A stretch of 64,000 nucleotides of DNA from Senegalimassilia sp003474385 (lineage in GTDB: Bacteria; Actinomycetota; Coriobacteriia; Coriobacteriales; Eggerthellaceae): contig NZ_QUCY01000003.1 of the NCBI RefSeq assembly GCF_003474385.1, positions 57,507-121,506 of the forward strand. Reading direction: 5' to 3'. Positions 32,631 to 41,963 of the stretch are shown one piece after another (within the stretch, counting starts at the first letter, position 1; the number at the start of each line of letters is the position of its first letter). The notes below the pieces were generated by a model. The model ran no database searches. It had not been told where the DNA came from and saw only the letters and a program-made list of their open reading frames with translations. The position numbers and the translations under genes are program-made.

Positions 32631-33374
32631 ATGGGTACGGACATCGCTGCGGGCAACACCATGGATGCTGCGGATACCGCTATGAACGTCGTCGCGGACG
32701 CTGTTTCGGCCGGCGCCACGGACATGAAACAGGCTATGCGGCAGCGTCATACTGTGCGGAAGTTCGCGTCCGAGCCGCTTTCGCCTGAGCTGATCTCGCA
32801 GCTTAACGACCGCGTTCGCGCAAACAACGAGCGCCTTGGGTTGGCGATTTCGCTGAAGGTGGGCGACGAGTCGGCGCTGCCCGGTGCGCTCAAGCTGTTC
32901 TTCGCCAAAGGCGTGCGCAACTATTTTGTGCTGGCCGGCAGCGACAGGCCCGGGCTTGACGAGGACCTCGGCTACGCAAGCGCAGACTTGATGCTTTTTG
33001 CGCAGACGCTCGGGTTGAACACGTGGTGGATCGGCGGCACGTTCAGCCGCAAGAACGTCGAGCAGGCTGTGCCGGGGAAGATGGTTATCGGCATCGTTGC
33101 CGTGGGCTTCGGCGTCACGCCAGGCGTCGCGCACAAGAGCAAGACGGCGCCCGAGGTCAGTTCGTACGAGGGTCTAGAGCCGCAGTGGTTTGCGGATGGC
33201 GTGCAGGCGGCTCTTCTAGCCCCGACGGCGCTCAACAAGCAGTGTTTCCGAATCGCCGGCGCAGGCAACAAGGTTTCCATTAGCGAAAACGGCGACGCAT
33301 TCAGCGGCGCGGACGTCGGCATCGTGAAGTACCACTTCGAGCTAGGCGCCGGCAACGAATTCGAGTGGGCGTAA
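32631..33374 (+). CDS. Nitroreductase-family protein (TM1586-like)
   Basis: About 247 residues from ATG 32631; an ATG at 32580 has no ribosome site. MKQAMRQRHTVRKFASEPLSPELI is the family's FMN-contacting R-x-S-x-R-x-F-like start, and YASADLMLFAQTLGLNTWWIGGTF is the conserved middle helix. The C-terminal half (LEPQWFADGVQAALLAPTALNKQCFRI) repeats a nitroreductase-like N-terminal segment, as in TM1586-type double-domain proteins. It probably binds FMN and reduces nitro or quinone compounds with NAD(P)H. Stands alone. Confidence 0.75.
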   Translation: MGTDIAAGNTMDAADTAMNVVADAVSAGATDMKQAMRQRHTVRKFASEPLSPELISQLNDRVRANNERLGLAISLKVGDESALPGALKLFFAKGVRNYFVLAGSDRPGLDEDLGYASADLMLFAQTLGLNTWWIGGTFSRKNVEQAVPGKMVIGIVAVGFGVTPGVAHKSKTAPEVSSYEGLEPQWFADGVQAALLAPTALNKQCFRIAGAGNKVSISENGDAFSGADVGIVKYHFELGAGNEFEWA

Positions 33375-33414
33375 CCTGCCGCATGTGACACTTGTGAAAT
33401 CGGGTGAGATGAAC

Positions 33415-33597
33415 ATGGCGAAAATCGATACGGATGAGCTGCGCGATTATCTGGAAGACTATTGCGGCACGGCGGCGTCTTCTGGGTTTCCTGCGGCGTT
33501 GCTCGATGTTGCGGACATCGAGAACATGGACGGTTACGAGCTTTGCGAAAAGGCAGAAGATCTCGGGATCGACCTGGAGCGATTCCGGGTTGACTAG
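33415..33597 (+). CDS. Small acidic protein
   Basis: 60 residues from ATG 33415 (an upstream in-frame ATG at 33385 would add 10). It reads KIDTDELRDYLEDYCGTAASSGFPAALLDVADIENMDGYELCEKAEDLG, acidic and helical with two cysteines. I do not recognise a family with certainty. It lies 40 bases after the nitroreductase and before a strong terminator, so the two are probably co-transcribed. Confidence 0.55.
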   Translation: MAKIDTDELRDYLEDYCGTAASSGFPAALLDVADIENMDGYELCEKAEDLGIDLERFRVD

Positions 33598-33680
33598 TAG
33601 CTTGCGCGCGGGTCAAGCGGGCGCGTTGGCGTTAAGGCGCTGCGACCTTTGACGCGCAAGCGCGTAACAAGTTCTCAGCA

Positions 33681-33720
33681 AGAAGGCGATGCGAATCGTT
33701 CCGCATCGCCTTCTTCGCGT
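33681..33720 (+). terminator. Strong terminator hairpin
   Basis: AGAAGGCGATGCG and CGCATCGCCTTCT pair over 13 bases around an 8-base loop, followed by TCGCGTTT. Ends the nitroreductase unit. Confidence 0.65.
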
Positions 33721-33810
33721 TTGCGGCGGGGAATCGGTAGAATCGTTCCTCTGCGCATGGAGGAGCTGGGCGTATGGGGTTCGTCCGTCGTTGGCAGGCA
33801 TCCCCGATCC

Positions 33811-34236
33811 CTAGCACAGCCTTAGTGATTCTTCCAGGTCGTTTCCGCATTCGACCATCTTCAGGCCGGGGATGCGGCGGTACAGGTCGGGCGAGCAGGT
33901 GAGCAGGGTGGCGTCGTGGCGCATAGCCATGGCGGCGATGACGATGATGTTTGTGCCCGTGGGCGCGCCTACCGATTCCAAATGCAGACGGATACGGCAA
34001 TGCAGGTTGCAGCAGCTGGAATCGTAGGGCACTTTATCGAAGGGCAACAGGAACTGGCGCACGATCTGCGTGTTGCGCTCGGCATCGCGGCTTTGCGTGG
34101 CGGCGATCAAAAGCTCGGACTCCACGACTACGGGGATGCCGAGCTCGGTCGGCGCTATGGAACGCATCGTCGCAGGTGAAACGGATATATCGCCGCGCAG
34201 CAAACCCACGCAGGTGCTGGTGTCCAGGTAGATCAT
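33811..34236 (-). CDS. PIN-domain ribonuclease toxin (VapC-like)
   Basis: 141 residues from ATG 34236, which overlaps the antitoxin stop. IYLDTSTCVGLL gives the first Asp of the PIN active site, VVESELLIAATQSRD the acidic second, and the later GAPTGTNIIVIAAMAMRHDATLLTCSPD contains the usual third region, where the expected Asp of D-x-x-IAA is replaced by Asn (TNIIVIAA). That change may weaken metal binding. PIN toxins cut tRNA or rRNA. Downstream lies only intergenic DNA. Confidence 0.75.
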   Translation of the reverse strand: MIYLDTSTCVGLLRGDISVSPATMRSIAPTELGIPVVVESELLIAATQSRDAERNTQIVRQFLLPFDKVPYDSSCCNLHCRIRLHLESVGAPTGTNIIVIAAMAMRHDATLLTCSPDLYRRIPGLKMVECGNDLEESLRLC

Positions 34237-34466
34237 CGCACGTGCCCCGCTTCCATATCCACTTTGCTTACGATGCGCACGGGCGCCTGGAACGTGGGGT
34301 CGTCGATGCTGCCGAACAGGCTCTCGAAACCCGGCGGCCATTCGCTGACCGCGGCGTTGCGGATCAGCTCGACAGCGCACTTCGAAAGCGATTTCCCGCC
34401 CGCTTGCGCCATGTCGCGCAAGACGGCCATGGTCTCATCATCTAGATACAGGGAAAGCTGCGACAT
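34233..34466 (-). CDS. Ribbon-helix-helix-type antitoxin for the PIN toxin
   Basis: 77 residues behind GGAGGGG. LSLYLDDETMAVLRDMAQAGGKSLSKCAVELIRNA fits the ribbon-helix-helix start (strand, then two helices) common in antitoxins. The C-terminal half (FGSIDDPTFQAPVRIVSKVDMEAG) would bind the toxin. Its stop overlaps the toxin start (ATGA), so the two are translationally coupled. Confidence 0.75.
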   Translation of the reverse strand: MSQLSLYLDDETMAVLRDMAQAGGKSLSKCAVELIRNAAVSEWPPGFESLFGSIDDPTFQAPVRIVSKVDMEAGHVR

Positions 34467-34670
34467 GGAACCCCTCCGTTACGGGCACTTTTGCGCCCGC
34501 TCGCTTCGCAATGTTTCGCACAGCATACCCGATTCACGCGGGCAAGTACAAAAGCAAGTGCAGCCTAGCGAGGTATGCCGCCTCGTTCATAAACTGTCCG
34601 AGGTTCCGAAAAAGCGCGCTTTAGAAGGCGTTTTGCGGAACAGGGAACCATCCTTTGGAGAGGAGATACT

Positions 34671-36314
34671 ATGGAAGCAAAGGGAAGGGCCACCTCGCGC
34701 CGTAATTTCCTGAAGCTCGGCGGCATTTCCGCGCTGGGCGCGTTGAGCGCCGGCGCGCTTTCCGCGTGCGGCTATCAGGAGTACACGCCTTATGCCGACG
34801 GAGCCGTCGGCGTTGCGGGCAACGGCTCCACCACCGCCAACGGGCTGCCGTCGTTCATGCAGGCGCCTGAGCCTATCGCAAAAGTCGCCGAAACCGTCGA
34901 TTGCGACGTGCTGGTCATCGGCGTCGGCGCGGCGGGTACCCCGGCGGCGCTTTCCGCGGTGGAAAACGGCGCGAAGGTGGTGCTGCTGCAGAAGGAGCGT
35001 ACTGCCATGTCGCACGGCAATTCCGCGGCAGGCCTCAACCTGGACAAATGCGATCCGGCGGGCATCGAGCACCTGATCTCGCTGGTGGTGAAGGCCAATC
35101 AGCATCGTTCCCATCGCGAGCTGGTCAGCAACTGGGCGTACAATTCCGGCGAGGCGCTGCACTGGTGCATCGATCGCATCAAATCCGTCGACGGCCCCGT
35201 GTCCGATGACGGCAATCGCCAGCAGGTCGCCACGCTCAACATCAACGGCTTCAAGCTTGACTACGTCACGGCCTTCTTCGGCCCGAAGCCCTTCACCACC
35301 GGCAATGCCATGCAGTCGCTGGCGAAGGTGGCGGCCGCAAAGGGCGTGGATATCCGTTACTCCACGCCGGCGCGACAGCTGGTCACCGACAAGTCCGGTG
35401 CCGTCACCGGCGCGATCGCCCAACGTGAGGATGGCGAATATGTGCAGGTCAACGCCAAGAATGGCGTGATCATCGCGACGGGCGACTACTCCAACGACGA
35501 CGAGATGGTGGACTACTATATCCCCGACTTGCACAACTTCGAGCGCAAGCAGAACAACCAGACCGGCGACGGCCATAAGATGGGCATGTGGGTAGGTGCC
35601 GCCATGGAGCACGTCGGCCACACCAAGATGCTTCACGACTTCGATGCCGGCCCGGCTTCCATGTGCGACATGCCGTTTTTGGCCGTGGCGGACAACACCG
35701 GCAAGCGCTTCGTCGACGAGACCGTGGAGATGAGCCTGCTGAACAACTACCTGCGCGATGGCAAGCATCCCGGCTGGTACTCCCAGGTCTTCGACGCGAA
35801 CTACATGACCGATGCCGCCGGTTGGAAGGGCAAGCTGGTGGACCCCGAGGGCCTGCGCGTGTACATGCCCGAGGAGGACGTCGAGCGCAAGGGCGTGTTC
35901 GCCGACCAGGTACGCACGTTCAAGGCCGACACGCTCGAGGAGCTGGCGGTGAAGATCGGTCAGGATCCGGCGACGTTCGTGAAGACGGTCGAGGACTACA
36001 ACGCATTGTGCGAAGCGGGCACCGATACGGAGTTCGGCAAGGATCCGAAGTACCTGATCCCCGTCAAGCAGGCGCCATTCTACGGCATCCATCGCCGCAT
36101 GCGCTGCTCCACCATTTGCGCAGGTCTTGAGGTTAATGGCGAAAACCAGGCGCTCACGGCGGAGGGCGAGCCGATCGAGGGCTTGTACGTCATCGGCAAC
36201 TGCGCCGGCAACTTTTATGGCGGCGTTGATTACCCGCTGGATATTTACGGGCTGTCGTTGGGCCGTTGCGTGACCGCCGGCTACGTGGCCGGCCGTGCAT
36301 TGGCTCAAAAGTAG
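34671..36314 (+). CDS. Tat-exported FAD-dependent reductase (fumarate-reductase-like), module 1
   Basis: 547 residues. A twin-arginine signal (SRRNFLKLGGISALGALSAG) ends with LSAC, a possible lipobox. FAD-binding follows: DVLVIGVGAAGTPAALSA, then the FRD/SDH-like middle with KFVDETVEMS-type loop (RFVDE) and a C-terminal LYVIGNCAGNFYGGVDYPLDIYGLSLGRCVTAGYVAG. The fumarate-specific HG-x-NRLGG pattern is replaced by FYGGVDYP, so the acceptor is probably not fumarate. It would be reduced by the cytochrome gene 14 bases downstream. RBS GAGGAG precedes the ATG. This family includes the gut reductases for urocanate, digoxin and other organic acceptors. Confidence 0.85.
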   Translation: MEAKGRATSRRNFLKLGGISALGALSAGALSACGYQEYTPYADGAVGVAGNGSTTANGLPSFMQAPEPIAKVAETVDCDVLVIGVGAAGTPAALSAVENGAKVVLLQKERTAMSHGNSAAGLNLDKCDPAGIEHLISLVVKANQHRSHRELVSNWAYNSGEALHWCIDRIKSVDGPVSDDGNRQQVATLNINGFKLDYVTAFFGPKPFTTGNAMQSLAKVAAAKGVDIRYSTPARQLVTDKSGAVTGAIAQREDGEYVQVNAKNGVIIATGDYSNDDEMVDYYIPDLHNFERKQNNQTGDGHKMGMWVGAAMEHVGHTKMLHDFDAGPASMCDMPFLAVADNTGKRFVDETVEMSLLNNYLRDGKHPGWYSQVFDANYMTDAAGWKGKLVDPEGLRVYMPEEDVERKGVFADQVRTFKADTLEELAVKIGQDPATFVKTVEDYNALCEAGTDTEFGKDPKYLIPVKQAPFYGIHRRMRCSTICAGLEVNGENQALTAEGEPIEGLYVIGNCAGNFYGGVDYPLDIYGLSLGRCVTAGYVAGRALAQK

Positions 36315-36327
36315 GAAGGTGGAGAAG

Positions 36328-36999
36328 ATGAGCGAGAACACTGAGAAGGCGGCGGAGCAAACCGCCAAGCCTGCGCCGAAGAAGGCCATGACGCGCGGAC
36401 GCATCGTCGCTGCCGTGGTGGTCGCGGTGGTCATCGTGGCCGGATGCGGCATGTTCGCGTGGCATAACAGCCCCAGCTTCTGCGGGACCGTGTGCCATAC
36501 GCCCATGAGCAAGTACGTTGCCGATTTCGAGGCCGGCCCGGTTGACGGTAACAGCACCGCCATGTTGGCCGCTTATCACGGCGCCGATGCGGATATGAAC
36601 TGCCTGAGCTGCCATGAGGCCAAGATCGACGAGCAGGTGACCGAAGGCATGAGCTGGGTTTCCGGCAACTACAACTTCGATTCCGACACGCAGATGCTCG
36701 AAAGCCGTTCCAGCGAGCTGCCGACGGCCGAGTTCTGCCTGAAGAGCGGCTGCCATGACGGCGTCAACACCGTCGACGACTTGACCGCCGCCACGGCCGA
36801 TCGCGAGTTCAACCCGCATGATTGGAGTCAGCACGGCGTTGTGGCCTGCGGAAACTGCCATAAGGCCCACGAGACCAGCGAGTTCTACTGCACGCAGTGC
36901 CACCTGGACGCCACGTACTCCAGCGTGCCGAACGGCTGGAACGTCGTCATCGACGGCACCACCTACAAGGTGAACGACGGCCAGCTGGTCGAGCAGTAA
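36328..36999 (+). CDS. Membrane-anchored multihaem cytochrome c (NrfH/NapC-like), module 1
   Basis: 223 residues: one N-terminal membrane helix (GRIVAAVVVAVVIVAGCGMFAW) and then a periplasm-side haem domain. Five haem motifs can be read: CGTVCH (three-residue spacing), CLSCH, CLKSGCH (four-residue spacing), CGNCH and CTQCH. HNSPSFC before the first and HKAH after the fourth are typical of quinol-oxidising NapC/NrfH proteins. It would oxidise menaquinol and hand electrons to the reductase encoded just upstream. Confidence 0.88.
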   Translation: MSENTEKAAEQTAKPAPKKAMTRGRIVAAVVVAVVIVAGCGMFAWHNSPSFCGTVCHTPMSKYVADFEAGPVDGNSTAMLAAYHGADADMNCLSCHEAKIDEQVTEGMSWVSGNYNFDSDTQMLESRSSELPTAEFCLKSGCHDGVNTVDDLTAATADREFNPHDWSQHGVVACGNCHKAHETSEFYCTQCHLDATYSSVPNGWNVVIDGTTYKVNDGQLVEQ

Positions 37000-37175
37000 G
37001 CAAGCGTTAAACGAGCAGGCGGCGGCAGGTGATCGCTTCGAGGGCCACGCGCCAGCCGAAGTTCTGCGAGCAGGAAGCGGGTCGCGTTGGGACGCGGCCC
37101 GCTTTCGCGTTGTCGGGAGCGGTGGCAATGGGCCGAGGGCTTCCGTATCTTCGCCCGTTGGATCCTTCCCGCAAC

Positions 37176-37207
37176 GTGAAAGAGCCTCCGCGTGGAGGCT
37201 CTTTCAC
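37176..37207. terminator. Bidirectional terminator between converging cytochrome genes
   Basis: GTGAAAGAGCCTCC and GGAGGCTCTTTCAC form a perfect 14-bp stem with a GCGT loop. The A-rich left and T-rich right sides can end transcription from both directions. Confidence 0.75.
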
Positions 37208-37234
37208 GAATGCTGTTGAGGTCGATCGAGGCTG

Positions 37235-37936
37235 TTAGCCCAAGTAGTTGACGGAGTCCTCTTCGATCTGCTTGCCGGTTTTGGCATCGACCCAGCCGTC
37301 GGGCACCTCGGACTCGGCGTCCGCGTGGCAATCGGTGCAGATGAGCACCGATGCGCGATGCGACTTATGGCAGTCGCTGCACGTGTACTTGTCATGATGC
37401 CAGGAATGCGGGTTGCGCTCCATGTCGCTGGTCATCTCGGTCAGGTCGGCCTTCGTCAGCGCCTGGCCCTCGCTGTTCACGTGGCAACCGCTCTTCAGGC
37501 AGAACTGCTCGCCCGTGCCGGCATCGTTGCCGGAGTTCTGCATGAGCACTTCCAGGTTCGCCTCTTCAAGCGGGTAATAGTAGTCGCCCGTAAGGGTCGC
37601 CTGCACTTCGCCGATTTGCTGGCTGATGATGGGCTCGTGGCATGAAAGGCAGTTCTGGCCCGCTTCCTTGTGGGACACGACCAGCATGGCGCTGCTGTTG
37701 GAGACCTCGTTGCCCCATTTGTCGGTGCCCGGGGTGCCGGCCTGCTGATCGTACGTTTCCACGTAGTTGTTCATGGGCGTGTGGCAAAACGCGCTGCAGA
37801 AGCTGGGGCTGTTATGCCAGGTCCAAAAACCCATGCCCGCCACCACGATGACCACGACCACGACGCCGACGATGGTGAGCTTCTTATTCTTGGGCAGCTT
37901 CTGCTTGGGCGCGGAATCTATGCGCTCTTCGCTCAT
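37235..37936 (-). CDS. Membrane-anchored multihaem cytochrome c, module 2
   Basis: 233 residues from ATG 37936 behind GAGGAGG. Membrane helix KKLTIVGVVVVVIVVAGMGFWTW, then haem motifs CSAFCH, CLSCH, CLKSGCH, CSDCH and CTDCH with the same mixed spacing as the other two cytochromes here. Same role as above: quinol to exported reductase. It is transcribed with or just after the LuxR regulator on the minus strand, while its likely partner reductase (40142) is divergent, beyond that regulator. Confidence 0.88.
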   Translation of the reverse strand: MSEERIDSAPKQKLPKNKKLTIVGVVVVVIVVAGMGFWTWHNSPSFCSAFCHTPMNNYVETYDQQAGTPGTDKWGNEVSNSSAMLVVSHKEAGQNCLSCHEPIISQQIGEVQATLTGDYYYPLEEANLEVLMQNSGNDAGTGEQFCLKSGCHVNSEGQALTKADLTEMTSDMERNPHSWHHDKYTCSDCHKSHRASVLICTDCHADAESEVPDGWVDAKTGKQIEEDSVNYLG

Positions 37937-38118
37937 TCGCTGACCTCCTCTTTGATAGTGAATCCGTTTCGCGCAAGTGTTGCGTGAAGCCCCTATCCGA
38001 TTCGAATAACCGAAACTATAGAGAATCAGGTGCGCAAGGGCATCACCCCCGATGGGGGAAAGTCGCGAGTGCTTCGCATAATGCCTGATGGGAATAGTGG
38101 TGAGGAGGCTTGCGGCGC

Positions 38119-39834
38119 TTACAGGCTTTGCCCTCGTGTTGCCAGGTCGATGAGCTCCTGATGCGAATGGACGCCCAGCTTGAAGTAGATGTGCTTGATA
38201 TGGCTCTTCGCCGTGTTGCGGCTGATGACCAGGTGGTCCATGATGTAGCGGCCGTTGCGCCCGTGGGCGAGCAGGACGAACACCTCGCGTTCGCGTGCGG
38301 TGAGGCCGAATTCGTCGCTTAAGCATGTGCAGTTCTCGTCAAGCTGATTGGGCGCAGGTACTGCGGCGCCGGCTTCGGGGGCGGGCCCGTTCTCGGAGGG
38401 AGCGGTGCCTGCCGCACGTACGGCATCCATGACGGAAGCGCCATCGCTTGCGGGAATGTCGCCTGCGGCGGCGTTAGCCGCAAAGGCGTTGCCTGCCGTG
38501 GCGGTGCCGTCCGCGGAAAGCGCTGGGCTTGCGTCTCGCCCGAGCACGGCGGGCTCTTCCCCGGAAGCGTTCGGCATTGCCCCGGCAGTCTTGCCCGCAT
38601 CCGCATCAGATTCACCGTCCACCTGCTCGTCCGAGCTGGGGTGGCTGACAGTTGTGACCGACTCGATGGCGTCAGTGAAGCTGAACGTGCGGAAGCCGCA
38701 CCATAGAAACGCGAAGAACGCGAACACCATAGTCAAAGCGAAGCCGGTGGCCATGAAGAAATCGGTGGTCACGAAATCGTTGGTGATGTGGCCGGACATG
38801 GCGCCGATAAGCGTGCCGATGCTGCTCATCATCTGCATGACTCCCGCGGACACCAGGCAGCCGTATACGTTGCGTCGCCCGATTGCCGCGACAACCGTCC
38901 AAGCAAGCACATCGAAGCACTGCTCCCCGAAACGCAGCAGCGTGCTGGATGTGTTCGCAAAGGTCTCGTTAAACGATAGCGGCGTTGTCAAAAAACCTGC
39001 CATGACGATAAGCACCGAAAGAGTGAACAGCACGTCTTCGCGCTTATTTCCCCAGCTTAGCAGCAGGAAAAGAAGCAAAAGAGCCAAAAGCGGCGTGTTC
39101 GCCAGCAGCGTCGGCGGAGCGCTGGCGACCTCGTTGAACGTCAAGGCGAACCCCGAAGCTGCGGAGAATAGCAGGATGCATACGAAAACGCCGTGGAACA
39201 CGGGAAGGAACGCTGTGGGGTCTGCCAGCTTCAAATCGTCGATCGAATCGCCGGCGCTGGTGATGTCGAGCACGCGGCTTGCGGGCTTCGTGGCCCATAC
39301 CGCCACGATGATCTGCGCGGCGCCGAGCAGCAGGATGGCGTTCAGCGGCGTGCCGATAACGCCCCTGAAAAGGTCCAGCACGCTGAAAATGAACAAGCCT
39401 AACGCTATGGCGAAGCTGACTTGCTTCCCGGACTCAAGCTGAACCAGGCATAACGCGAACAAGCACAGGGTCAGCGCCCTGCTGATGGATCGACAGAAGA
39501 TGCCCAGGGAAAGTAGTGCGACGCTATGGGTGCTTAGCCCTGCGCCTACGAACGCTATGGCGGCAAGCGTGAACGCGCAGGCGAGCGCGACAAGCGCGGG
39601 CGCGCGGACGATCTGAGGTTTTCGGTAGGCAACTGCCGTTATCACGAGGAAGGTCGCCGCCGTCACAAGCGTGGATATCTCCCTGATCCACCCGTCGGTG
39701 GTCGCGACCAAGGGGTAAAGGTACCCGTTGGTCATCGATCCCACAAGCTTTAGCGCGGCGTAAGCGAATGCGCACGCAAGCATGCCCGGCGTGAAGATGG
39801 ACGAGATATCATCTTTGGTGGATGCGATGCGCAT
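38119..39834 (-). CDS. LuxR-type regulator with multi-pass membrane domain
   Basis: 571 residues. Residues 1-420 hold about 12 hydrophobic segments; residues 430-495 are a low-complexity Ala/Gly/Pro linker; the end carries a LuxR helix-turn-helix (FGLTAREREVFVLLAHGRN, ISRNTAKSHIKHIYFKLGVHSHQELIDL). This membrane-LuxR architecture is abundant in Eggerthellaceae, where it often lies next to a reductase it controls. Here it is divergent from the 40142 reductase and in line with the 37235 cytochrome, so it probably senses a substrate of that module. Ligand unknown. Confidence 0.88.
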   Translation of the reverse strand: MRIASTKDDISSIFTPGMLACAFAYAALKLVGSMTNGYLYPLVATTDGWIREISTLVTAATFLVITAVAYRKPQIVRAPALVALACAFTLAAIAFVGAGLSTHSVALLSLGIFCRSISRALTLCLFALCLVQLESGKQVSFAIALGLFIFSVLDLFRGVIGTPLNAILLLGAAQIIVAVWATKPASRVLDITSAGDSIDDLKLADPTAFLPVFHGVFVCILLFSAASGFALTFNEVASAPPTLLANTPLLALLLLFLLLSWGNKREDVLFTLSVLIVMAGFLTTPLSFNETFANTSSTLLRFGEQCFDVLAWTVVAAIGRRNVYGCLVSAGVMQMMSSIGTLIGAMSGHITNDFVTTDFFMATGFALTMVFAFFAFLWCGFRTFSFTDAIESVTTVSHPSSDEQVDGESDADAGKTAGAMPNASGEEPAVLGRDASPALSADGTATAGNAFAANAAAGDIPASDGASVMDAVRAAGTAPSENGPAPEAGAAVPAPNQLDENCTCLSDEFGLTAREREVFVLLAHGRNGRYIMDHLVISRNTAKSHIKHIYFKLGVHSHQELIDLATRGQSL

Positions 39835-40141
39835 GGGGCTCCTTCCTGCTTACGGTTTCGTGCATTATACTCGCTTCACGCTATCGGTGAAACCGAAGCA
39901 ACCCTTCTCTCATCTGGGCAAACGTAAAGTTTCACCCTATTGGGGTGGCAAACAGAGCGCAAAACCCCTCTTTCTCATTTCTCTCTCCTTCGCAAGCTTC
40001 ATCCTTTCGAAGGATGCCCCATGCGGGGTGGTGACGCTTCTGCGCCTCCTGCGTATGCTGCGGCTCAGCGTATTGCTGAAAGCCCGATCCGATTCGAACC
40101 CGTCGAGCGAAAACCGTACGCAAACCAATGGAGGGAATAGT
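39835..40141. promoter_or_regulatory. Divergent control region between the LuxR gene and reductase 2
   Basis: 307 bases without a gene between two divergent starts. TTATACT near 39865 may be a -10 box. The reductase's RBS GGAGGGA ends 5 bases before its ATG. Binding sites for the regulator could not be picked out. Confidence 0.35.
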
Positions 40142-41878
40142 ATGAACGAACAGACTCGTGGGCTCAGCCGCCGCAGCTTCCTGACCGGCGCCGCCGGCAT
40201 GGGCGCCCTGGCCGCACTGGGCCTGACCGGCTGCGCCGCGCCGAAGAACGCCGCCGAGCGCGCCGCCGACGTGGCCGCCATCAAGAGCGGGAACGCCTCC
40301 GCAGGCGCTTCCGGCGTCGATTGGCTGGGCACCGCCCCGGAGATCGCCCCCGGCGACATCAAGGAAACCGTCGAAACCGACGTGCTGGTCGTCGGCGCGG
40401 GCATGTCCGGCATCATGGCCGGCGCCACGTTGGCCGAACTGGGCGCGAGCTTTGTGATCGTGGAGAAGGGCGCCGAGCCCGCCGCAACCCATTACGACAT
40501 CGGCGCCATCCATTCGCGCTGGCAGAAGGAGCAGGACCTCGACTTCGACGAGAGCCGCTGGATCAACGAGCACGCGCGTTACGCGTCCTTCAAAAACGAC
40601 CAGTCCGTCTTGCGCACGTGGGTCGAGAACTCCGGCGCCACCGTCGAGTGGATCGCCGACACGTACACGAAGCATTTCGGCCAGGAGTCCCAGGTCGTCG
40701 TCGACACCGAGAACGATAACGCCGGCGGCACCTCCTACTTCATCCCGCCCGAGTGCCATCATGTGTCCAACCCCGGCTTCGTGAACGAGCGCGGCCAGAC
40801 CGAGCATGTCAAGGCCATGACGAAGGTCATCGAGGACGATGGCGGCCAGGTGCTGTATAGCCACGACCTGGTGAAGCTGGTGCAGGACGGCGACGGTGCC
40901 GTGACGGGCGCCATCTTCAAGGTTGAGAACGGGTACAAGCAGGTCAACGCGAAGAAGGGCGTTATCCTGGCATGCGGCGGCTATGCTGCGAACGCCGATA
41001 TGCTGCAGGCCCGCGACCCCGAGGCCGTGCGCTGCATCACCTCGCTGAACTACAACACGAACAACACCGGCGCCGGCATCAAGGCGGCGCTTTGGGCGGG
41101 CGCTGACATGGATGGCGTGGGCGCGACCATGGTGTTCGACCGCGGCATCGTCAAGCCTGGTCAGGACGCCGGCATGGACGAGTCTGGCAATTGGGCGACC
41201 AACGGCCAGTTCAACCTTGGCTCCCAGCCGTTCCTGAAGGTGGACCGCAACGGCGAGCGCATCGCCAACGAGTCCGCGAACTACGACGCCATCCCCTTCG
41301 CCGCAGCTTCGCATCCCGGCGGCGTGTGGTGCCAGGTGTTCGATGTGAACGCCCCTGCCGACGTTCAGATTTTCAAGACCCAGGGCTGCTCTGCCAACAC
41401 GTGGAAGACCACGCTGAAGGACAAGACCGTCGATGAGGCATACAAGAAGCAGCTGGACGGCGGCCTGATGATGAAGGCCGACACGCTGGAGGAGCTTGCG
41501 GGCAAGCTCGGCTTCGAGGGTGATGCCAAGGAGCAGTTCCTGAAGACCGTCGAGAACTACAACGCCATGTACGATGCGGGCGTCGATACGCAGTTCGGCA
41601 AGGAGGCTTATCGCCTGTCCGCTATTCGCCAGGCGCCGTTCTATGGCGCGTGGTATGGCGGTTCGCTGCTGACCACCATCGACGGCCTGCGCATCAACAA
41701 GCATTGCCAGGTCGTCGATAAGGACCGCAAGCCGATTAAGGGCCTGTATGCCGTGGGCACCTGCTCCGGCAGCTACTATGCCGGCAACTACCCGGTGTAC
41801 CTGGTGGGCAACTGCCTGGGCCGTCAGGTCACGTTCGGCCGCTATGCCGCTCGTCACGCGGCCGGCGACATCGCGTAA
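40142..41878 (+). CDS. Tat-exported FAD-dependent reductase, module 2
   Basis: 578 residues from ATG 40142; upstream in-frame codons are not needed. Twin-arginine signal LSRRSFLTGAAGMGALAALG ending LTGC (lipobox-like). FAD motif DVLVVGAGMSGIMAGATLAELGA with VEKG at its end, central RIANESANYD (FRD-type capping loop), and C-terminal LYAVGTCSGSYYAGNYPVYLVGNCLGRQVTFGRYAA. The SYYAGNYP segment, where fumarate reductases have HG-x-NRL, suggests another organic acceptor. Regulated, most likely, by the divergent membrane LuxR protein. Cytochrome partner probably 37235-37936. Confidence 0.86.
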   Translation: MNEQTRGLSRRSFLTGAAGMGALAALGLTGCAAPKNAAERAADVAAIKSGNASAGASGVDWLGTAPEIAPGDIKETVETDVLVVGAGMSGIMAGATLAELGASFVIVEKGAEPAATHYDIGAIHSRWQKEQDLDFDESRWINEHARYASFKNDQSVLRTWVENSGATVEWIADTYTKHFGQESQVVVDTENDNAGGTSYFIPPECHHVSNPGFVNERGQTEHVKAMTKVIEDDGGQVLYSHDLVKLVQDGDGAVTGAIFKVENGYKQVNAKKGVILACGGYAANADMLQARDPEAVRCITSLNYNTNNTGAGIKAALWAGADMDGVGATMVFDRGIVKPGQDAGMDESGNWATNGQFNLGSQPFLKVDRNGERIANESANYDAIPFAAASHPGGVWCQVFDVNAPADVQIFKTQGCSANTWKTTLKDKTVDEAYKKQLDGGLMMKADTLEELAGKLGFEGDAKEQFLKTVENYNAMYDAGVDTQFGKEAYRLSAIRQAPFYGAWYGGSLLTTIDGLRINKHCQVVDKDRKPIKGLYAVGTCSGSYYAGNYPVYLVGNCLGRQVTFGRYAARHAAGDIA

Positions 41879-41963
41879 AGGCCGCTTGTTACGGCGGGGC
41901 GCTGGCGGCAGCGTGCGTCGGCGAGGTTCCGGAGGCCGGTGACGTAGGTTCCGGGCGCCCTTG

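Noticed and set aside
34587..36563. Long minus-strand frame opposite reductase 1
   Set aside because: Compositional shadow of the reductase; no start signal or motif.
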